DNA of 64,000 nucleotides, from NCBI RefSeq assembly GCF_041381155.1, contig NC_091143.1:27963331-28027330 (forward strand), read 5' to 3'. Every line of letters begins with the position of its first letter. Positions within the stretch are counted from its first letter, which is position 1. This document shows, piece by piece, positions 1 to 13,500 of this stretch. Source of the stretch: Argopecten irradians. Lineage: Eukaryota > Mollusca > Bivalvia > Pectinida > Pectinidae. The position numbers and the translations under genes were made by a program. The notes under the pieces are model-generated. The model was given only the letters and a program-made list of their open reading frames with translations, made no database searches and was not told where the DNA came from.

Positions 1-291
1 GATATAATTTTTATCTCGTTATTTAACCATCGATGCCACTATTTTAAATACGCGGATTCAAACAGTTTGCAAACAAAATTTATCGATAAAGTTAAAAATA
101 GTGACATAAATGCTTAAATGAAGAAAAAGAATCTACCAATCAGAAAGTCGATTTAGTATGAAAATAAACAAAAAATAAGTACAACGAGATAACTAACGCG
201 TGTTAACGTGATGATTACTGAGTTTTTAACGAGGGAAGTAATTCATTTTCTTTTAGAGTGGCACTTAAAGGTTTTCGCACACCTTAGGGCA

Positions 292-635
292 TCCTCGATA
301 TTCCAGGGGTTCCAATCACTTACGATCACTACACCCCTGGACTAGCTATCTCATGGAATAGTAAAACTGGAGGCAACAGAATAGAACAGGTAATTTAGTC
401 ATTTGATGTACATCAAAAAACCCGTATAACGGTACACTGTTGTTGACTGTGTGGCTTTGAAGTTGGGCGTCGCTCTCTCTGCAGCCTTCAAATGAAATCT
501 TTGCTAGCCTGTCATTGATCAAATGTTTTCCGCTGAGCTGCCTTCAATTTCACTATGAGATAGTCCATTGGTGTAGAGATATCGTAAGTGATCGGAACGT
601 TAACCCCTAGCTGGAATATCGAGAAAGTCCGTGCG
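292..635. repeat. Inverted-repeat pair upstream of ADAL
   Basis: A stretch near 292-380 reappears, reverse-complemented and about three-quarters identical by eye, at 541-635. Both arms carry a core reading ATCACTTACGAT and end in a GATATTCCAG block. The arms are about 160 bp apart, so the unit looks like a small non-autonomous DNA transposon or foldback element. No target-site duplication was evident. No coding sequence is seen inside. Confidence 0.55.
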
Positions 636-959
636 TATGAAAAATACTGCACATATAACTTAAAAAAGAACACTGTCTGCACTAACATCTCAGAACATTT
701 GCATAATTTCTGTTGTTTCATTTTTAAAATATCATTATTCTTGAACCACTTTGTAAAATTTTATGACACTCTTTCCTTCTTTCCTCTAAACAATAAATTG
801 ACAAAAAAAATGATATATATCTAATACACAAAATAACATACAAAAATTATGATCTGAAAGAATAGTTAATGTTCTATAATGCTACGTCATTAATTTAGAA
901 TCAACCAGAAATATAAAATCGGATAGATTCTATGCAAAAAAAATGTTTTAAAAATTGTT

Positions 960-1083
960 CAAAGGAAATTTCCTCAGTTCATGTATCAGAAGCGAATGCA
1001 CCTTTACGCGAACTCTTTTGCGTTGAAAAACAAAATAGCCCTATAACCTTTGACCTTAACAATGTGAAGCCGGTTAGCCAAAG
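960..1083 (+). promoter_or_regulatory. Candidate non-coding first exon (5' UTR) of ADAL
   Basis: ADAL exon 1 is preceded by a good acceptor (TTTTAG at 1530-1535), so an upstream untranslated exon is expected. The best donor upstream is AAG/GTAAGC at 1081-1089. The only ATG close to it (1062) is followed at once by TGA, which suits a UTR. The 5' edge is a guess. A cDNA end would settle it. Confidence 0.3.
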
Positions 1084-1542
1084 GTAAGCATGTTTATCTA
1101 CTGTTTTATGCGATTTTGTTGCTAATTAAGAAATCTTAGCATCACGATATATTGATTTCTTTGCAGTTTGCTCGACAGTTTTTAATCTGGTGCTGTCAGT
1201 CACTCATCGCACAAGCGTGTGCATCTGGTTTTGGAAAAAAATATATCCTATAGTAGGGGTAGGTTATTTATATATTTATCAAAACAGAAGCAGACGCCTG
1301 TGCTCATCGTCACAATATTTATATGTGTATTCGATATACCCGACAATCAACAATGTCAGATGTGAACAGAAAATACACACGAGTTACCAGTGGTTATATG
1401 TAGTCACACAGCACTACATCTCACATAAAATGAATTATGGCATTAATAGCAAATTTTGATTTCTAAAATTATATGTGTTGGATCAATACTTTGATACTCG
1501 TGAATCTGATGTTTTTTTTAATGTTCCAATTTTAGGTGGAAA

Positions 1543-1581
1543 ATGGATAGCAAAGATTTTTATCATCACCTCCCCAAAGTT
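1543..1581 (+). CDS. ADAL: ADAL exon 1
   Basis: Codes for residues 1-13 (MDSKDFYHHLPKV) and ends in phase 0 at a GTAAGT donor. The LPKV end lines up with the same spot in vertebrate ADAL, where E-L-H-A-H follows directly. The ATG context is GGAAAATGG and the acceptor TTTTAG lies 8 bases upstream. Confidence 0.88.
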
Positions 1582-4500
1582 GTAAGTTGAGATAACTATA
1601 ATTACATGTAAATTATACATGTATTTAAAGGCCCACTACCTTTCCGAAACGGTTTTAGATTTTTAAAATGGGAATGTAAAAAGAGATTAATAATTTTGTC
1701 GAGTGACAAAAGTTATTAACTTAACGTTAATACTACACTTATTATCAATTTCTAAACAATTTAATCAAAATAAATAAAATGTTAATTTTCATAACGCGGG
1801 TCGTCTTATGTTTTCCCCCGTCGTCCTAAATACCGCGGGGTAGTTGACTATCACTGCGGCAGACGGTAAAACAGCGAGAATGACTCTCCATTGTTATCAT
1901 GTATTACGCAGGAAATCTTGCATATGTTTGGTGTTGTAACCTCATCTTAAGCCATCGGTATATATTTTCTGAGGTAATTGATGTTTTTAAGAAATCTTTA
2001 TGTTTTGCTCCGGAAAGGTAGTGGGCCTTTAACGATAAACAAATACAACATAATGTTAATGTATACAGAATCTGTACATGTATGCATTTTAAACTGTACA
2101 ATATATGTCTACAGATATTTTAGTAATTTACAATTACTCCTTTAACAAAATACAAATGTAAGAAATTAAGAGGAAATATTTTCTGTTACAACGTACTTTT
2201 GTATAAAATATGAACCTATTGGGGAGGGCATATACATATATGTCATTTAAAGTTCCTTATCATGTAAACTCAGCATGATTGAAGTACATGGAAATAACAG
2301 GTATGATAAATAAGGTTTTTTTTAAAATTTGTTTCAATTACATGTTATTCACTGAAGAAATCATGGAGATGACTCGGACAAAGCTTAATAATGTTAATGT
2401 GCCATTATTGTATGCCTACATTTATGCATTCAGTAATAATTGTTTTTTCTTTGCTTTCATATTAAATCTGGTTTTCTGATTGGCTAATTCTTTTTTTTCA
2501 TGCCACTTTGAAAAAAAAATAATCTGAGAATGGTGTGAAAACTCAACATTATTGTGACATCACAATAGAGACGTTGATGTTAATCGCATTGCATATTGAT
2601 ATGGAAAAATAATCCCTTGGAAAATCAAAGGAATTGTATGTGTTAAGATATTTATTTTGTCGAGTAGTCTGAAAAATTAATTATAAGCATTGATGTAACT
2701 ATTTTTCAATTTCATCGGGTTGTGAAATAAAAAAAATTTTGCAAGCTTGTGTGAGATACAAGGATTCACACAGTTTGCATTTTGAGTTTTAAATTTAAAT
2801 TTGAAAACTAATTATGCTGAAATTGTTGCTTATTAAAATACAGGAGCTGCATGCTCATATCAATGGTTCTATCAGTGAAGAGACAATAAATAAGTTACTT
2901 AAGAGGAAAGGAAGAGAAGAAGAGATATCAAGCGTGAAGTTTGGAAAACAACAGACAGAACCACTAGAAGAGTAAGTGTTTTGTTTATTATGGAAACCTA
3001 GTTAAAGATAACCTTACAGTGTAAGCAACTTTGAATATCAAGATACGCTGCTTATGACCTTATGAAAAATATTATAATATAATTAAGTAAATTAATTAAG
3101 ATTGTGCTTTTTTAGTTCTTTAAGAAAATGTAATTTATCATAATAATTAGATGCATAAGGCAAATAAATTTCTTTATACATGCACTACAAAATAAGACTA
3201 ATTATCAAACTATGAAATGCAGTGGATGGAAATATGTTTTTGTACTGTATAATTAAAATGCTATTTTAAAATTTAATTTTTTCAGTTCTTTTAAGAGATT
3301 GAAATTGATGCAAACTCTATCAAATTGTGCAGAAGATATATATATGGTAAGTAAAAAATAACCTATGCACTACTTATTACTCTTAAGATTTATTAGAATT
3401 AGAGCCTTATGTCACTTGATTAGACGTTGCAAGAACGGTTGTCTGTTCATATGTGAGATAAAGCAAGATAAGACCTGAAAGAAATTTTTTCAAAAGACTT
3501 ATCTTTTTAACATTACCATAACACTAGCTCTTAGTGAAACATATATTTTAAATCAAATACAGCCAAACCTGCCTATAAAGACCACTAAAGCGAAAGAATA
3601 GTCTTTATGCACAGATCATATTGTGTGGTACAGTATGTTTACAGAGGTGATCGCTATGGCAGTTTTGACTGCATAGTCTTCAGTAATTCTTTACTTTATG
3701 AAACAATCGATATGATATTTAAAAGTGTGTATCCAGGTTCAGTCAATTATAAAGAAAATATTGAAATGCATTGAGTAAATGTTGACAACTTATTCTCTTA
3801 ATTATTTTTTTTCAGATTACCTGTGATGTAATTCAAGAATTTGCTGAAGACAATGTTAAATACATTGAGTTGAGGAGTACTCCAAGGGAGATAACTGCTA
3901 CAGGCTTAACTCGGGATTTATATGTAGAGGCGGTATTAAAGGCAATAAAGGACATGTCTCACCTGGATATTATTGTTCGTTTTCTTTTATCAATTGATCG
4001 ACGACTCGGGGTAGATATTGCTCGTACTACAATGGAGTTGGCAGATCGGTATAAAGACATCAGTAAGGGAGTAGTAGTGGGGCTGGATTTCAGTGGTGAC
4101 CCAAAGGTAATGAATAAATGTACACTATATTAAATGCCTATATGTTAATAATTCAATTTTGCTTGTTACGAGCATTTTCATTGGCTTAAAAATTTACTTT
4201 ATCAGCCCATAAAGGAAAAAATGGCATCGCCATTTATAACGTTGCTTCTGATTGGCTAAGATGACGGCGTAATGATTTCATAAACAAAAGAGTCCCAAAA
4301 TGAATTTTGAATATTGAAGAGATTATCTTTTTAGTAAATTGAATAATAAGGATTAATTTGAATATATTTTTTATGTTATGGAGATATAACACAAAAATCT
4401 GAGTGTACTCTCATCATAAACCGCTTCGCGGTTTATTTAGAGTACACTAAGATTTTTGTGTTATATCTCCATAACATAAAAAATCTATTCAAGTTAATCC

Positions 4501-7500
4501 ATAAATAATACTAATAAGCTAATATATCAATAATGTTAAATAACAATATACACTGTACATACATGCACTTAACTGTAAACAAACTTAATTTTCATGTGCG
4601 ATAAAATTTCACGTGTTTTGCCCGAAATTAAAATTTGCAGAACCTAATTGCTGTGAACATTTTTTAGCACAGATAATTTAAAAGTAGAATCATCTTACTC
4701 TTAATTGTAAAATTGAATCGCTAGAAAGGCTGTTTAGTGGCCGCGGAATTAAGTTGGTAGACAGTACACCTCAAATATTATATTTGTATTACAGTTACTG
4801 CAATAGAATATGAAAAATTACAACAACAAAAAATAACATTACTGTCCAAGTTTAAAGATGTTCCACTGCCGACAGAGAATAAACATTTGAACAATAAATG
4901 GTATTTAATCATGTATATACATGTATATGTGTCTAGTTAACACCAAAAATGATATAAAATACTTTTGCTTTTGGTACATGCGCAATCATTACTTCATATT
5001 CCATATAGGACATACAGAAATGTAGTGCCACAGATTTTATATGCCTTTATTTGAATAATGAATTATTTTTTATTTTCATCTTGAAGTAAAATTAGATGCT
5101 CAAACTTTTCAATGGTGGTAATTAATGGTATAAAGTAAGTAACTTTTATAACTGAAGAAAAATAATATTCATTAATAATTAATAATTATTTATTGAGAAA
5201 AAATAATATTTGTCAGCGGTGGAGCATCTTCAACAGTATGTTAATGTTATATGCGCTTAGAAAAAGTGTTTTACTTGTAATTGTGATTTTGAAAATCATT
5301 TGATAATTTTATTTAAGAAGTGCCCAGAAATGGACTGGGTCGGTCATTGATGACCTGGTAGCCCAGTCGGTACAGCGTTGGAATCCTTGTCTGGCTGCTG
5401 CTATTTCACCTCTTCTGTTACACATACATAGTTTCAATATGATTGTTGATTATGTGTTGAACAGGTATATGTATATATCATCAGAGGTTAACATGTCAGA
5501 AATATTTATGATTAATGAGTAAATCTCCCTTGTAGTTAGGTACACAGTTCATTTCTGTCTGTGCACATTAATCTCAAGGTTATCTTTGATGTTTGACAGC
5601 TACTTTTAAGTACCCACCAGACAAACAATAGGACCCTTTGTTTTACAAAGTATATATCCAACATCAGGATAACACAATTAGATAGTGTTTACTGAAGGTA
5701 CATTTAGTGCATGTATCTGTTATGTGCAGTAACTAATGTTCTATTATATACATTCTGTTATTATGAAATACTTTTCCAAAGATGTACAAAGTGTAGTTTA
5801 TTGTTACATGTGCTATAGCTAGTTGTAAAGTGTATGGGGAGGCCTGATTATCTACCACTATTACTGTATTATACGCTCTACCTCAGGGTTACAAGTTTCA
5901 AACAAACACCTTATAATTGCCATGTATTGATCTATTCATAGGTCCATGTTTGTTTTCTTTGGGTTTGATGGCTTTCTCTAAACTCTAAAGTCTTTTAATA
6001 ACCTTGATAAAATAAACAAAGCAAAGCCAAACAGATGACATTAAAATGAATGGAATTACAGTGAAACCTGGCTTAAAGTTAGCTAGCACATCTAATTAAT
6101 GATCACCTGCCTAAGAAGACCACTTAGGGTCCTAAATGGTCATTTATAACAGAATTTGACCTGTGTGTAAAGACCACCTGAATATAGAGACGTGCACATT
6201 TCCCTTGTACTTTGGGTGATTTTTATAGACTTCTTTCTGATATTTACACTTCTAATTATCTTATTGTAATTTGACAGGTAGGAGATGCTAGGGACTATCT
6301 GCCCGTGTTCACTGAGGCCCACAACAGAGGACTAAAGCTTTCTTTACACTTGGCTGAGGTATAATGCTCATTCTGTAATGTGATTATCAAATATTATGTG
6401 ATGTGGATGGGGTGATTGGGTGATTGGGACATTTCAACCTTTTTTCACAAATTGATATACATGCACATGGTATTCATACACAATTTATATGGTGTAAGAT
6501 CATCTTTGAAAAATATTTGGTAACAAGGGTAAGAAAAAATAAAGACAATAAAATAAAGATCAATGTGCAAAAAAAGTCATGGGAAATCAGCTTTTTTATT
6601 AGGTCATCTGAGACAAAGTGACCTATTCTAATCACCTTTTGTCCATTGTCATGCGTCATATGTCCGTAAACAATTTACATTTTCGACTTCTTCTCCAAAA
6701 TTGCTTAAGCAATTTCAATGAAATTTTGCACAAACCTTCTAAGGCATAAGGCCAATCCAATTGTGACTTATATTTATATGGTCTTCATCCCCCAAGGGGC
6801 TGTGAGAGGGCCCAAAAGGGGTAAAATTGACTAAAATTTCAAAAATCTTCTTCTCCACTCACAGATGTGGTGGGATCAAATACTCTTCATATATAGAAAG
6901 GTCTTAAGGTCCTTTTACAAAAATTGTGAATTATATAACCCTGGGGTCTCTCATTTCCACCTGGGGAGGGGGTTAAGTTTATGGATATAATTACTGTAGT
7001 TTATATAGGGAAAACACATTTTTGAGCAATATTTGGTCATTTGTAATAAGGAATGAGTCAGATATTGTCAGAATTATCAGTATGAGATGGCCATTGAATC
7101 CTATTAACAAAATTTCCATGACTGACCTCAGGGGCCCTAAGGGCAGGGTCAAAAGGGTCAAATAGGCTTAAAATTCAAAAATCTTCTAATGAAATTCTGG
7201 AAATATAAGTAGAATCATAAACTCTTCATAGATGGAAAGGTCTTAAGGTCTTTTACAAAAAATTGTGAATTATATGACCCTGGGGTCTCATGTTTCCCTT
7301 GGGGAGGGGGTCAAATTTACTATAGTTTATATTGTGAAAACATATTTTGAGCATTTTTTGCTCAATTTTCATAGGAAATGAGTCAAACTTGATAATATTT
7401 ATTAGCCAGAGATAGCATTTTAATATCATATCCATATTGGTCCTGGCTGACTCCCTTTAGGCAGTAGGATTGAGCCAAAAGGGGCAAATAGGCTAAAACT

Positions 7501-10500
7501 TCAAAAATTTTCTTCTTAAATTCTGGAAATGGTATAATCAAATACTCTCTATATATAGAAAGGTCTTAAGGTGTTTTATGAAAATTGTTAATTATTAATT
7601 ATATGACCCTGGGGTCTCATGTTTCCCCCTGGGGAGGGGTCAAGTTTACATCAGTTTATATATGAAAAATACATTTATGAACATTATTTGCTCAATTTTC
7701 ATAGGAAAATAGGCAAACAAGGTCAAATTAACAAGTCATAAAATTTCAAAAAATCTTTTGAGTTCACAGGTTTGATGGAAGCAAATACTCATCATAGATT
7801 AAAATGTCAAATTTATAAAATCACTGACCGACTTCAAGGGCCAGTATAAGTGTTATATGTCTCTGTTTCATTCTAAACAAACTTAGGTGACTGTTAAGGC
7901 CCATGGACTCTTGTTTAAAAAGTATTATATAATCATCAGAATTCATCACTTTCAATTGATATTCTTATCGTTATGTAATACACCAAAGCATGTAAGTGTT
8001 TTAAAAAAAAATTCTGGTTTAATCATCATTAGCTTAATCCACACAATATTCCTTGATGTAGCATAAGCATTAAATTGGATGTTCTGTTCAGAAATGCTTA
8101 TTTAGACCAAACTGTTTAATACAGAGTTATCAAATTAAGGTTATTACTGGTAATGGGAGGTATATATTCCTTTTTTCCACTCAAGGTAGCTGCCCCAGAG
8201 GAAACAGAAGATTTGTTAAGAGAACTAGGGTCAAGGATTGGTAGAATTGGACATGGGACATGTTTACAGCCACAGTGTGGTGGTAATCAAAAGTTAGTGG
8301 ACTTGGTAGTACAGCACAATATCCCATTAGGTCAGTACTATAACATGACATCTCATTAAGTCACAATACAGCATCATAGTATTCTCAACAAGGTCTTTAA
8401 AAGTAACAGGAATAGTCTGTATGAAGTATACTCTAATTATTTGTAACTTTACAAAGGATCAAAACACATGCTCTATCTTTGAGTAACTTTTTTGCAGAAT
8501 TGTGTCTGACCTCCAATGTGAAAGGTCAAACTGTTCCTAACTACGACGAGCATCAGTTCCAGTTCTGGTACAATAGGAAGCATCCCTGTATAATTGGGGT
8601 AAGTCAGTTGTTATATATATATATTATGTGATCTTTTGTGAAATGTATACTTTAATTGTATTTTTTAATTGTATTTACATGTTGTACATTGTATAAATGT
8701 TGTTGTACATTGTATAAATGTTGTTGTACATTGTATTAGTCCAGTTGTGCATTGTATAAGTACATTGAGTTAGTGGTGTTGTATAGGTATTGGTGTTTGT
8801 GTACATTGTATAAGTGTTAAACATTGTATTTGTGTTGTTGTATATTGTGTTAGTGTTGTACATTGTATTAGTATTGTTATACATTGTAATTGTGTTGTTG
8901 TACATTGTATTAGTATTATTGTGTATTTTGTTAGTGTTTTACATTGTGTTAGTGTTAGTACATTGTGTTAGTGTTGTACATTTTATTAGTATTGAACATT
9001 GTATTTGCGTTGTACATTGTATTAGTGTTGTAATTGTGTTAGTGTTGTTGTACATTGTATCAGTGTTATTGTACATTGTATAAGTGTTTTGTACACTGCA
9101 TTAGTTTTGTACATTGTATTAATGCTCTTGTACATTGTATTGAACTAAGTGTTCCTGTATGTTGTGTTAATGTTGTTGTACATTGCCGTAGTGTTCATTG
9201 TTTTAATGTTGTATATTGTTAGCTCACTTGGTCAGAAGGACCATGGTGAGCTTATGCCATACTGTAGCGTCTGTCATCTAGCGCTGGCGTCCGTCAACTT
9301 CACAAAACTGACTTCTTTATGAAAATTATTTGTCTGAATTTGACCAAATTTGGCTCATAGCATCTCTATGGGGTGGGCATTCAAAATTTTACAGATGGTT
9401 GGACTGCATGACCCCATGAGGGCTGATGGGCGGGGCCAAAAGTGGCCAATTTGGCTATTTCCGCATTTTGGAAACTAAACATGGGATAGCACTAATAATG
9501 CCATGGTAGTATCTTTATAGGATGGGGATTCATAATTGTATAAATGATGGGGCTGACCCACTTGGCGCCTGAGGACTGGGGAAAAAGGGGGTCAATTTTG
9601 CTATATCCATAAAAACGACTTCTTCTCTGAAATAAAGCATGTGATAGTACTCATAATGCAATGGTAGCAAAATATAGGGTGTGGATTCAAAACTTAAAAA
9701 ATGATAGGACTGATCCGCCGGGGCCTGAAGGGCGGGGCAAAAAGGAGTCAATTTGGCTATATCCATATAAACGACTTCTTCTCTGACACTAAGCATGGGA
9801 TAGCACTCATAATGCAATGGTAGAATCCTGACAGGGCAGGGACTCAACATTGTATAAATGATGGGGGGGGGGGGGGGGCTGAGGGGCGTTGCAAAAAGGG
9901 GGTCAACTTCGCATATAAACGACTTCTTCTCTGACACTAAGCATGGGTTAGCACTCATAATGCAATGGTAGCATCCCTATAGGGCTGGAATTCAAAATTA
10001 TACAAATGATGGGGCTGACCCCCGGGGACGTAGGCATGGGTCCAAAAGACTTCTGTTTCCATGTAAACGACTTCTCTGAAACTATGTATTGAATATCACT
10101 CATAGTCATATGGTATCTAGCATCATAGCTTTGTGTAATGCTTATTGAGCTTCAGAAAGAATAGCAATTCCGTCTTTGTGCTGAGTCAGCATTGGAATGC
10201 ACATGTGATTTTTATCTGCACAGCGATTTAGATAACCAAGTTACAATGTCTAGCAGCGATCGATCTGAATCAAGACACAACTGAATTACACTGATGTTGT
10301 TGACTAAATGCTAATTCCATGAGAACTGTCATCATGTTTACATCTATTGACATTGTGTTTAGATTTAGTATCATCTATAGAGTATTCTATCTTAAAGTAT
10401 GAGCTAGTCTAACAGTTATAATTGACATTGATGGTTGTCATCTAAACTGCAGTCACAATCAAGTGATGGCTACCCACGCATCGTGATTATAATTCATCAT

Positions 10501-13500
10501 ACTGTAACAGGAGAGAAGGAAATGTAACGCCAGCCCAGGGTTCAAACTAGGAACCTCCAGACACTAGCGGGATGATCTACCTATTACCAAATGATTAAAC
10601 CTGTCAAATTTATTTATTTGACATAATTTATGCATGTGACCTACAATGTAGCTAATGTAAACCTAGAATGTTATCATCTTAAGGTCATGTCAAAATCCTT
10701 ATGCAGTGCTAAACATCAATACCTAATTACCAAATTGTTAAAAATTATAGTTTACAGTAAAAATATAAAGTTTTTATTGCTTCGAATGAACAAACCTTAA
10801 CAAGGTCACTGTGACCTATTATTTTTTTTAAATTTTTCATCAGTTTTCTGAACTGAACTTCACATACCCAAAATTTACATGCACAAACTGCAAAAAATAG
10901 TCAATTCTAATATTTAATTAATTAGGATTTAAACAATGAGAATATGGATTTTTATCTTTTGATTCGAGAATATGGATTTTTATCTTTTGACCTTTGACCT
11001 CTGAAATTACCATGAGCCCAGAAAAGATATTTTGATTTAAAAGCATACAACATTCAATATGCAGTCGACCCTAATGCTTCTTCATGAGAGAAATATTAAT
11101 TACCACTGAGTGGCCGTAAAACGGCCCAAAGTGATACCCGTCTTTCGTTGAAATGCCAAGGTTTCAAATAAAGAGTAGCGGGAGATGGCACTGGTTTCCC
11201 ATTGACTTTCAGGTCTAGTTACATTTATTCGTGTCTCTTGTACATCATAAAAAGAGTTAAATAAAAATACAAATAAATGATAACTTGTAATAATGAAACA
11301 GTAATGTTTTTTTTTTTTACGTAGATCGAAATTATTTTGGTTTCTGTTGAAAAAATAAAGAAAACACCAACAGTGGGTTTGAGTAGAACCATTAGGTTTT
11401 ATCGCCTCAATGTGCTAGCTAGACTAATACGATTAGAGATAATAAGTGCTTGTTTAACCATTTTTATGACTTTAAAAGAGGAACATAGCACAATTTTATT
11501 TTATTGGCTGTGTAGTTATAATCAAGCTTCTCTCCTTTAAACGCTTTAGATCAATGCCAGGAATATTCCTTTACTTTCTTTTACCGTGGCACCAGATGTC
11601 TTTCATCTCCTTGGTTCTTGAATACTCGACATTTTATTGGTATACTTAATGAGTATTTTCCGAGATTGTTGTGGTTGTTACCAGTCTCAGTGTATTTCCG
11701 GTTCATACTGTGCTATAAAACACCTCGATAATGGGGAATGGACATTCTCATAGCACATATGTTACGCTGCAAATGCCTCATTCGTTGGCAGTATCATCAG
11801 TTTTGTTAGGCACTTCTCAAAATTGAATTTGATGGGAGCTAGCATAGATTTATTAACATGAATGACATGATTTATGATGGCAATCGATACGGGTTTCGTC
11901 AGATCGCTCTGATTCCGGATAATCTTTGACCATCCGTTGACTTGTCGATTATTACTGCTGTAGTTGGTGCAAGCTGTTCCATATAGTCACAGTTGCAACT
12001 CTAATATTACCAATATTTCAGTATTTGTAATACTTATATGAACGTCCTATGTATTCGATTCTAGTCTTTCTGTCAGTTCAATCGAATGTGTTTAGTAAAA
12101 ACTACAATGTACGTAAATGCAACCTTGGTGACACTATTATTTAGCTTATTATAATTATTAGGTATTAATATTTGTATGTTACTGGTATGTCATCATGTCT
12201 TGTTTAACATGTTTTAAGAGGCTGTAAGTGTCAAAGGATACTTATATATTGACATCGATAGGTTACAATCCTTTGATGTACTGTATAACATTATATAAGT
12301 TGTGTAGAAATTTTTGTTCGGGTCTGTTAATGAACCATGCATTTTAAAACATCCAAATTGGTTTTATGTATTATACAATACACTATGTAACCAACTAAAC
12401 ATGGATATCTTAATTCGCAAAATGATTTTGAAGTTCCAAACCACAAAATAAAGTATCAACGAACATTTTATGTCATTGCGTCTTCAAACGATTGGTATGA
12501 ATCTACAAAATACAACACCATTATTTGTAATTATGAAACATCTAATCTTTTAAGAGCGTTAGAAGCATGTCGTCGTCGGGGATCTTGAGTTCAAGAGGCA
12601 TCCGCCATAAAGATCCTTGCATACATGGATATGCCCAACAGCCGTAAAACATCCCCCCATATCGACAATCGAACCTTACAAAGTGCATTCTAACCCCACT
12701 CGTCAATACACAAACCAGTATTCCGCCTCATTGTACCTACTCATCAGCCAAATTAATTACAGGTCTGGAATGTCATATAAATTCATAACTTGCTTTGGTG
12801 CGATTTGATCTAAATGACCTTTCTGTCAGACTGCGGCAATAGCCTGAGTCGATGAGTGGGTTCCATCATCACTCACTAGCAGGCGGAACTGGGCATTGTG
12901 CTGGTATGATAAGGTTATTGATAGGCAAAGCTTAGAGTTATTTACAACATTGGTTACAGAAATGACTTTATTTGTCTTCATCAAAACACCGGATCCCGGT
13001 TTTTGTTCATTACATTTTGGTTTTGCTTACTATTATATAGCTAACGTGATTTTTTTCGAGGTTTTGATTGATGTTGGATATCTTTATGTACGATCCTTTG
13101 ACACAATTATTTATTGGCGTGAAACAGCTTAATATTTATCAACACGAAGTTAGATAGATATATATTGTACAAAAATTCACTTTTCTTGTTCAATTGTCTC
13201 TTGTGTGTCTTTTGAACATTTCCGAAATTACATATTTATTTAATTCTTGTGTATACCGTTACCATATACTGTTACCATGGTAACGACAATCAATGTACAT
13301 TGTAACAACAATCTGATAAATGTTATGTAATGATTATGATACAATTATGTTCGCATTTGCAAGGACATAACCATTTTGAATAAAAAAAATAACACCAACA
13401 GATTGAGGCGCACGATGTAAAGATTATTTTATGAACTATTATACTATTATATAAAACAATTCACCATGGCCTATATATATATACGATGTAAAGATTATTT

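Noticed and set aside
5345-5390. Possible tRNA gene in ADAL intron 4
   Set aside because: Only a D-arm-like phrase is present; no anticodon or T-arm could be folded.
8675-9083. Long low-complexity frames on both strands
   Set aside because: They lie in the 18-bp GTTGTACATTGTATTAGT minisatellite, whose unit lacks stops in some frames.
9530-9958. 142-codon frame on - strand with repeated EEVV(Y/F)MDIAKLTPF
   Set aside because: The repeats are translations of the 150-bp tandem core, not a protein domain.
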